Origin: Flavobacteriales bacterium UBA5871
GTDB taxonomy: Bacteria > Bacteroidota > Bacteroidia > Flavobacteriales_D > Crocinitomicaceae
NCBI GenBank assembly: GCA_002432085.1
Contig: DJFN01000028.1
Span: forward strand, 8,702 to 15,722
Direction: 5' to 3'
Length of the DNA stretch: 7,021 nt
The position numbers and the translations under genes were made by a program. The notes beneath the pieces were generated by a model. The model was not told the origin of the DNA and did no database searches. It was given only the letters and a program-made list of their open reading frames with translations. Of this stretch, positions 1-4,620 are shown piece after piece. Positions within the stretch are counted from its first letter, which is position 1. The number at the start of each line of letters is the position of its first letter.

Positions 1-857
1 AGGTTCACATTCAATACGCCACCGTTATAAGGGAATGTCTGGCCGAGTGTGTTCTGCCATTGCATGTTTCCTCCCGGTGCGTTGATGTTTACATACGGAA
101 TAGTTGTAATTCCATAGTTAGTCGTGTTGTTCGGTGCAGTCGGCGTCCAGCGACGACCGTCCTGTGTGGCTGTCCATACCGTGTTGTTGCGTCCCGGTGT
201 GATGTGCGCCACAGTTCCAGCAGCGTTTTCCGTTCCCTGGATAGCGAGGTTACCGTTCCAGCCGCTGCAGGATCCTTTATCACCGATAAACATTTCGATT
301 ACGTTCGTTCCTTCGTAGAAGATGTAACCGATGTAAGCACATGATTCCGTGCATAAGAACATCGTTACGCCATTATATAACACAACGAACTTACGGTTAG
401 GTGCCGTTCCCAGCACCTGGTACTGTACCGGGCCGCTGCTCCCGTTTGCCGGGTTCAAATCCTGGTAGGAAACCATGGCTGAGTTCATTGCTGCGGTAAC
501 CGTTGTGTTCGGAAGCGGTGCTCCGTTCAGTGACCATGGGCAATATCCGCCAGCATTCGCTGCATTAAAGGATACGATACCGTTGGCACCGATAACAAGG
601 TTGTTGTAAGTTGTTCCGTAGAAGCTGAATGGGAAAGTAATTGGAATCAAACCACTCCAGTTGTCATCCGACAAGTTTACCTCGGTCGGGTTGTTGAGGT
701 AGATACCACCTCCTGTTCCGCCTCCACTGGCGCAGTTAGTGATCTGAACTGTTTGCCCCTGACAAACGGTAACATCGTCACCGAGGCACACCTGTACCTG
801 TGAAAACCCCGTTACCGTAGTAAAGATCGCGATGAGTAAAAGCTGAAACTTTTTCAT
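1..857 (-). CDS. Secreted nidogen-like surface protein, C-terminus cut off by window edge
   Basis: Seen: reading leftward from an ATG at 857-855, the frame stays open for 285 codons to the edge with no stop, so this is the N-terminal part of a longer protein. Residues 1-20 form a signal peptide (MKKFQLLLIAIFTTVTGFSQ), with likely cleavage at or next to Q20. Cysteines C24, C32 and C42 follow, then a Gly-rich spacer (45-51). Residues 75-98 carry FPFSFYG...NNLVIGANGIVSF, and 156-193 carry a beta-rich stretch ending in YEGTNVIEMFIGD. Residues 203-240 resemble the 'IQG...PGRN...W.A....RRWTP' part of nidogen-like domains. Known: in Bacteroidota this layout is common at the start of large surface proteins that end in a T9SS or gliding-motility-associated C-terminal domain. 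Inferred: it is exported and probably cell-surface or adhesive; the sorting domain itself is not visible. It is divergent from gdhA. The start is the first ATG before a clear signal peptide, about 70 bases after a -7 element. Exact function is unknown. Confidence 0.85.
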   Translation of the reverse strand, partial: MKKFQLLLIAIFTTVTGFSQVQVCLGDDVTVCQGQTVQITNCASGGGTGGGIYLNNPTEVNLSDDNWSGLIPITFPFSFYGTTYNNLVIGANGIVSFNAANAGGYCPWSLNGAPLPNTTVTAAMNSAMVSYQDLNPANGSSGPVQYQVLGTAPNRKFVVLYNGVTMFLCTESCAYIGYIFYEGTNVIEMFIGDKGSCSGWNGNLAIQGTENAAGTVAHITPGRNNTVWTATQDGRRWTPTAPNNTTNYGITTIPYVNINAPGGNMQWQNTLGQTFPYNGGVLNVN

Positions 858-925
858 AGTATTAGTTGTATATTCCAGTTGACGTCAGTGTTAAAGCTGA
901 GTTGCTTGACTATGAAATATTTTTA

Positions 926-933
926 CAAAGTTA
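926..933 (-). promoter_or_regulatory. Probable Bacteroidota -7 element for the leftward surface-protein gene
   Basis: Read on the minus strand the bases are TAACTTTG, a full match to the TAnnTTTG -7 consensus used by the primary sigma factor of Bacteroidota. It lies 68 bases before the ATG, giving an inferred leader of about 60 bases. No good TTG-type -33 element sits at the expected distance; the nearest TTTG is about 27 bases upstream, which is too far. Confidence 0.5.
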
Positions 934-1105
934 ATAAATTAACCACCTTTTTATAACTCTCAAATCGGCTTATATGGTCAAAACCACGCTGTTACGACTC
1001 AATATTATCATAGATAGATTTTTTTACACAATATGCGTTTTTTCTTAACGTTTTCTTCTTCGAAAAAGGCCCGATTTTCGGTTAAAAACTAAAAGCGAAA
1101 TCGTC

Positions 1106-1135
1106 CTGTCTGACGTTAAAATTTTTCTACATTTG
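1106..1135 (+). promoter_or_regulatory. Probable gdhA promoter
   Basis: TACATTTG at 1128-1135 matches the Bacteroidota -7 consensus TAnnTTTG exactly. A weak -33 candidate, CTG (consensus TTG), sits at 1106-1108, 19 bases upstream. Transcription would begin near 1142, leaving a leader of about 20 bases before the ATG at 1162. That leader is A-rich with no Shine-Dalgarno core, which is usual for the phylum. Confidence 0.6.
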
Positions 1136-1161
1136 CTCGGTCATTAATTAAATGAAAAGAA

Positions 1162-2517
1162 ATGTCGAACAAATATCAAGCTCAGATCGATGCTTTCATG
1201 GATCGAGTGAAAGCAAAAAATGGTCATGAGGCAGAATTTATTCAGGCCGTACACGAGGTAGCTGAAGCCGTAGTTCCGCTTATCGAAGAAACTCCGCGCT
1301 ACAAGGATGCTAAAATCCTGGATCGTATCGTTGAGCCAGAGCGTACAATTATCTTCCGCGTTCCATGGGTAGATGACAAAGGTGAAGTACAGGTGAACCG
1401 TGGTTACCGCGTTGAGTTCAACTCTGCGATCGGACCATACAAAGGCGGTCTTCGCTTCCACCCTTCCGTGAACCTTTCTATCCTGAAATTCCTCGGATTT
1501 GAGCAGATCTTTAAGAACTCCCTGACTACACTCCCTATGGGTGGTGGTAAAGGTGGTTCCGACTTCGACCCGAAAGGAAAATCCGACAACGAAGTGATGA
1601 AGTTCTGCCAGTCGTTCATGACTGAGCTTGCACGTCACATCGGTGCCGACACAGACGTACCAGCCGGTGATATCGGTGTTGGTGGTCGTGAGATCGGTTA
1701 TATGTTCGGGCAATATAAGCGTATCCGTAACGAATTTACCGGCGTTCTGACAGGTAAAGCCCGCAACTGGGGTGGTTCCCTGATCCGTCCGGAAGCAACA
1801 GGTTACGGTACCGTATACTTCGCAAAAGAAATGCTGGCTACGAAAGAGGATTCTTTCCTCGCTAAAATCGTTGTGATTTCCGGTTCAGGAAACGTAGCGC
1901 AGTTTGCGTGCGAAAAAGCAACGCAACTGGGTGGTAAAGTTGTGACGCTGTCCGACTCTTCCGGTTACATCTACGACGCTGACGGAATCGACGCTGCGAA
2001 GCTGGCTTTCGTAATGGAGCTGAAAAATGTAAAACGCGGTCGTATCGAAGAATACGCCAAGCAATATCCTAACGCGAAATTCGTAGCAGGAAAACGTCCT
2101 TGGGAAGTAAAGGCTGACATCGCGCTGCCTTGTGCAACTCAGAATGAGCTGAACGGTGACGAAGCTAACATGCTGATCAAAAACGGCGTTATCTGCGTAG
2201 CTGAAGGAGCCAACATGCCTTCTACACCGGAAGCGATCACCGCATTCCAGAAAGCGAAAGTATTGTTCTCACCGGGAAAAGCGTCTAACGCAGGTGGTGT
2301 AGCGACTTCCGGTCTGGAAATGTCCCAAAACTCCCTCCGTCTGAGCTGGGCTGCAGAAGAAGTTGACCAACGTCTGCATGGTATTATGGTCTCTATCCAC
2401 GAAGCTTGTGTGAAATACGGTAAGCTCGAGGACGGAACGGTTGACTACGTGAGAGGTGCGAACATCGCAGGTTTCGTGAAAGTTGCCGATTCAATGATCG
2501 ATCAGGGATTGGTATAA
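1162..2517 (+). CDS. gdhA: NADP-type glutamate dehydrogenase (EC 1.4.1.4)
   Basis: Role: cytoplasmic hexameric enzyme that reversibly converts 2-oxoglutarate, ammonia and NADPH to glutamate, a main route of ammonia assimilation. Seen: 451 residues, the normal full length for the bacterial small hexameric family. The substrate domain has GPYKGGLRFHP (K94), K118, the catalytic lysine K130 in PMGGGKGGSDFDPKGKSD, and the proton-transfer aspartate D170 in PAGDIGVGGREIG. The Rossmann domain begins around 235 with the dinucleotide loop GSGNVA (241-246); SDSSG (264-268) at the end of the second strand is the form found in NADP-using enzymes. EGANMPST (348-355) and ASNAGGVATSGLEMSQNS (374-391) complete the signature; all expected catalytic residues are present. 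Start: the ATG at 1162 gives a normal N-terminus; the ATG at 1152 is in another frame. It has its own promoter and terminator, so it is probably monocistronic. NADP rather than NAD use is inferred from family resemblance. Confidence 0.97.
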   Translation: MSNKYQAQIDAFMDRVKAKNGHEAEFIQAVHEVAEAVVPLIEETPRYKDAKILDRIVEPERTIIFRVPWVDDKGEVQVNRGYRVEFNSAIGPYKGGLRFHPSVNLSILKFLGFEQIFKNSLTTLPMGGGKGGSDFDPKGKSDNEVMKFCQSFMTELARHIGADTDVPAGDIGVGGREIGYMFGQYKRIRNEFTGVLTGKARNWGGSLIRPEATGYGTVYFAKEMLATKEDSFLAKIVVISGSGNVAQFACEKATQLGGKVVTLSDSSGYIYDADGIDAAKLAFVMELKNVKRGRIEEYAKQYPNAKFVAGKRPWEVKADIALPCATQNELNGDEANMLIKNGVICVAEGANMPSTPEAITAFQKAKVLFSPGKASNAGGVATSGLEMSQNSLRLSWAAEEVDQRLHGIMVSIHEACVKYGKLEDGTVDYVRGANIAGFVKVADSMIDQGLV

Positions 2518-2539
2518 TTCACCTTTCTGATAAAATAGT

Positions 2540-2568
2540 AAGCCGGTTCGTTTGGACCGGCTTTTTTT
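2540..2568 (+). terminator. Rho-independent terminator of gdhA
   Basis: AAGCCGGTTC (2540-2549) pairs with GGACCGGCTT (2554-2563) around a GTTT loop. This gives a 10-bp stem with a single G-T wobble, running straight into a 7-T run (2562-2568). It starts 23 bases after the gdhA stop codon. Stem quality, loop size and T tract are all textbook. Confidence 0.93.
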
Positions 2569-2571
2569 GTT

Positions 2572-2609
2572 ATCCGGTCATCCGGTCTCCAGTCTGACGG
2601 TCTTCAGTC
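2572..2609. repeat. Degenerate tandem repeat of 7-8 bases, units ending in (A/G)GTC
   Basis: Five consecutive units can be read: ATCCGGTC (2572-2579), ATCCGGTC (2580-2587), TCCAGTC (2588-2594), TGACGGTC (2595-2602) and TTCAGTC (2603-2609). The first two are identical and all end in GGTC or AGTC. The tract begins three bases after the T run of the gdhA terminator. Its role is unknown; it may be a slipped-strand microsatellite or part of a dispersed intergenic repeat. Confidence 0.5.
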
Positions 2610-2731
2610 AGCTTCGTAGTAAGTCGTCGATTTTTCATAGTGTGAGTTTGGGTTGAGTGTGATGTGAAGTTTAAACGTGATCATCCTTTTGTGCAGCTAG
2701 TACGTTCAAGAAGCCTTTTATGGTGAAGAGA

Positions 2732-2746
2732 ATCCGGTCTTTAGTC
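2732..2746. repeat. Two-unit copy of the (A/G)GTC repeat
   Basis: ATCCGGTC (2732-2739) is identical to the first two units of the tract at 2572-2609 and is followed directly by TTTAGTC (2740-2746), one base different from the TTCAGTC unit there. An exact octamer plus the matching follower about 150 bases away is more than the bare octamer would suggest by chance, but the element is short. Confidence 0.35.
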
Positions 2747-2833
2747 GGGATACGAAACGTTCAGCTCTGGCTGATCTGCTTCGGGGTGTTCGTTTTAAAA
2801 CAGCTAAATTTTTAAAGCGAATTGTAAAAATCC

Positions 2834-2841
2834 TACCTTTG
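2834..2841 (+). promoter_or_regulatory. Probable promoter -7 element of the T9SS cargo gene
   Basis: TACCTTTG matches the Bacteroidota TAnnTTTG consensus, 68 bases before the ATG at 2910. Downstream bases resemble those after the gdhA element (TTTGCTC, then GG and CATT). No clear TTG lies about 19 bases upstream; that region is A/T-rich. Confidence 0.55.
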
Positions 2842-2909
2842 CTCCGGACATTCACTGGCTATTCCCGCTACGTTCAGCGATCCATTATTCATCACATAAT
2901 AAAAACAAC

Positions 2910-4325
2910 ATGAAGCACTTTACTTTAGCGTTGATGGCAATTGCGTTCATTAGCGTATCGGGACAAGCACAGACCGTTTTCTGGTCGGACGATTTCGAAG
3001 ACACCGGTTCACCCAGCAGCGGCACACGCGTTGCGGAAACAGATGCGGGCACCGGCGACATTTACTTTAAACGTACCGATGGCTCCGACATTACCACGGT
3101 CGAATCGTATACCAGTGTTACCGGTTCCAAATTCTGGGCCGGTGAAGACCATGGCGACGTCGTTCCGCCGGGCGAGTTCGAATTACAGATCGAATTCAAC
3201 GATATCAATATCACCGGCCTGACGAACCTGAAATTCACAGGGAAATTCGCCGCCAATGACTTTGCCGTGTGGGAAAGCCTCGCGTTTGCGTCTCACGACG
3301 ATTACATTATCGTGGAATACCGCATCGACAACGGCACTTACCAACCGGTCATCCGATTTTATGCAAACAACGGTACTTCCAAGCAAATGGCTGAAGAAAC
3401 GAACGGTGACAACCTCGGCGAAGGAATGGTATTGACACACGACCTGGAAGGCTTTACCAAAGATATTCCGGCAACAGGAAGTGAGATCGATCTGCGCATC
3501 CGGGTTTACACCAATGGAACGAACGAAGAATGGGCAATCGATAATTTCCGTTTGCTGCATACATCCTGCACCGCTCCATCCATCGGTACGCAACCAGCCA
3601 ACAGCAATGTTTGCGAAGGCGGCGAAACAAGCTTCAGTGTGGGGAATATTACGAATGGAAACGGCTATCGCTGGCAGGTCGATACCGGAAGCGGATTTAA
3701 CGACATCGCCGAAGCGGCTCCTTATTCCGGTGTTTATACATCGACACTGACCATAAGCGATGTTCCGGGATCTATGGACGGCTACCAGTACCGCTGCATG
3801 GTGATCAACAACACGCCCGAATGCTTTACCAATTCCAACGCGGCAACACTGAGCGTTACGGCATTCGATCTTTCCACTTCTGTCGATGCAAATATCATCA
3901 CGGCTGAGCAGGACGGCGCGGATTACCAATGGATCGACTGTGCCGACAACCAACCGGTAAACGGAGCGACTTCACAATCGTTCACTCCGACCGAAAACGG
4001 CAGCTATGCAGTCCTGGTGACGCTGGGTAACTGTTCGGATACGTCCGATTGCGTGAACATCACTTCATTGAACATCGATGAGCTGAATAGCTGGAACGCG
4101 ACACTTTATCCAAATCCGTCAAATGGAAAAGTAACCATCGATTGGGGAATCGATTTACCGTCGGTTCGTATCGAAGTCATGGATATTACGGGTAAGATCG
4201 TTCAAACGCAGAAAAACGTGTTCGGTTCTTCAAGCGAAATGGAACTGAAAGGATTGAACGGCGTTTATTATGTTCGGGTTTTGAGTGGTGAGAAATCGGT
4301 GGTTTTGAAGCTCGTGGTGGGTTAA
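2910..4325 (+). CDS. Secreted protein with Ig-like domain and T9SS type A sorting domain
   Basis: Seen: 471 residues. Residues 1-20 are a signal peptide with likely cleavage after SGQA. Residues 21-217 form a beta-rich region that opens with FWSDDFE and closes with WAIDNFRLL (208-216), the shape of a jelly-roll or MAM-like fold. Residues 222-317 are Ig-like, with C235 and C296 as the probable disulfide pair, core W255 and the strand GYQYRCMV. Residues 318-389 form a second small domain containing YQWIDC (339-344) and FTPTENGSYAVLVT, a type that often precedes sorting domains in this phylum. Residues 395-471 match the T9SS type A sorting domain: LYPNPSNGKVTI, then VRIEVMDITGKIV, then LNGVYYVRVLSGEKSVVLKLVV. 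Known: such cargo crosses the outer membrane by the PorSS machinery, and the C-terminal domain is cleaved. Inferred: it is released or surface-anchored and possibly binds a ligand; no catalytic motif is visible. It has its own promoter. The ATG at 2910 is the first before the signal peptide. Confidence 0.92.
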   Translation: MKHFTLALMAIAFISVSGQAQTVFWSDDFEDTGSPSSGTRVAETDAGTGDIYFKRTDGSDITTVESYTSVTGSKFWAGEDHGDVVPPGEFELQIEFNDINITGLTNLKFTGKFAANDFAVWESLAFASHDDYIIVEYRIDNGTYQPVIRFYANNGTSKQMAEETNGDNLGEGMVLTHDLEGFTKDIPATGSEIDLRIRVYTNGTNEEWAIDNFRLLHTSCTAPSIGTQPANSNVCEGGETSFSVGNITNGNGYRWQVDTGSGFNDIAEAAPYSGVYTSTLTISDVPGSMDGYQYRCMVINNTPECFTNSNAATLSVTAFDLSTSVDANIITAEQDGADYQWIDCADNQPVNGATSQSFTPTENGSYAVLVTLGNCSDTSDCVNITSLNIDELNSWNATLYPNPSNGKVTIDWGIDLPSVRIEVMDITGKIVQTQKNVFGSSSEMELKGLNGVYYVRVLSGEKSVVLKLVVG

Positions 4326-4362
4326 GGATGTAGAAACGGTTCGGGATTAGACGACGTAAAGG

Positions 4363-4493
4363 CTCCCGCAGATTCCGCAGATTTTTTTTGTGCCGGTTGT
4401 AGGAGCCGGGTAGTTCCTGTGTGCAATTAATTATTACTTAAGGCATTCACACGAACAACTATGCTCCGCGAAAATCTGCGGAATCTGCGGGAG
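4363..4493. repeat. REP-like element: perfect 23-bp inverted repeat
   Basis: The arm at 4363-4385 is the exact reverse complement of 4471-4493, 23 of 23 bases, separated by 85 bases. Each arm is itself two tandem copies of a 9-mer: CCGCAGATT at 4366-4374 and 4375-4383, mirrored by AATCTGCGG on the right. The left arm runs into a T tract (4382-4389). Similar CGCAGATT/AATCTGCG motifs recur as dispersed intergenic repeats in Bacteroidota, from general recollection. It begins 37 bases after the stop of the upstream gene, so a role as mRNA 3' hairpin is possible, although the 85-base loop is too long for a classical terminator. Confidence 0.8.
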
Positions 4494-4594
4494 ACCATCT
4501 CCTATCGAGTTAAGCTTTCGGGCCCTCATAATCCGGTGTTCATAACATTCCGGTTGTAACGTATAAATCAGTTCTCACAGGGCGGAAAAACCAT

Positions 4595-4602
4595 TAATTT
4601 TG
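4595..4602 (+). promoter_or_regulatory. Probable E1 promoter -7 element; decides the start codon
   Basis: TAATTTTG matches the TAnnTTTG consensus, 18 bases before the ATG at 4621. Transcription would start near 4609, leaving a leader of about 12 bases. The in-frame TTG at 4600-4602 is part of this element, so it would lie outside the transcript and cannot be the translation start. The -33 region shows only a partial match (TTC near 4572-4574). Confidence 0.55.
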
Positions 4603-4620
4603 CAACAACATTTTTCACCC

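Larger units (their letters stand above)
858..1161. other. Divergent intergenic region between the surface-protein gene and gdhA
   Basis: This AT-rich gap of 304 bases holds no convincing gene. It contains a TAnnTTTG element for each flanking gene (926-933 minus, 1128-1135 plus), an 8-bp palindrome TGACGTCA (880-887) in the leader of the leftward gene, and a small inverted repeat CGAAAA/TTTTCG (1061-1066 with 1075-1080) about 45 bases upstream of the gdhA -7 element. The last could be an operator or chance; nothing in the sequence decides this. Confidence 0.6.
2518..2909. other. Intergenic region between gdhA and the T9SS cargo gene
   Basis: No convincing gene lies in these 392 bases. From left to right it holds the gdhA terminator (2540-2568), a degenerate repeat tract (2572-2609), a two-unit echo of that tract (2732-2746), and the promoter and leader of the next gene (from 2834). 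Only a 31-codon ATG frame (2720-2815) is present in the middle; it overlaps the repeat echo and is not supported. Confidence 0.6.

Noticed and set aside
60..344. 94-codon plus-strand frame near the left edge
   Set aside because: It is opposite the open minus-strand nidogen-like frame, which has a signal peptide and clear domain pattern; the plus frame is rich in Arg, Cys, Ser and Val with no pattern.
880..887. Palindrome TGACGTCA in the leader of the leftward gene, considered as an operator
   Set aside because: A single 8-bp palindrome with no second full copy (only a partial TGACGTTA at 1111-1118) is too weak to call a regulator site.
1061..1080. Small inverted repeat CGAAAA/TTTTCG upstream of gdhA, considered as a terminator or operator
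   Set aside because: The stem is short and AT-rich with no following T run on either strand, and no converging gene needs a terminator there.
1144..1713. 189-codon open frame on the minus strand opposite gdhA
   Set aside because: It lies almost wholly antisense to a strongly conserved enzyme gene, has no domain, signal or promoter of its own, and its composition is what the complement of gdhA codons gives.
2720..2815. 31-codon ATG frame with a basic N-terminus and a hydrophobic stretch (LWLICFGVFVL), possible small membrane protein
   Set aside because: No promoter box at a sensible distance, no ribosome-binding signal, and it overlaps the short repeat copy at 2732-2746. Without conservation data it cannot be told from chance.
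3183..3953. 256-codon open frame on the minus strand opposite the T9SS cargo gene
   Set aside because: The sense frame has a signal peptide, Ig-like domain and sorting domain in order; the antisense frame shows no recognisable family and is a coding shadow.
4393..4558. 9-base direct repeat CCGGTTGTA at 4393-4401 and 4550-4558, considered as a target-site duplication
   Set aside because: The copies do not flank the 23-bp inverted repeat symmetrically (the first lies inside it), so they do not fit an insertion; chance is enough.
4461..4559. 32-codon ATG frame running through the right arm of the inverted repeat
   Set aside because: A third of it is the repeat arm itself, and the predicted peptide has no recognisable feature; it is a by-product of the repeat.
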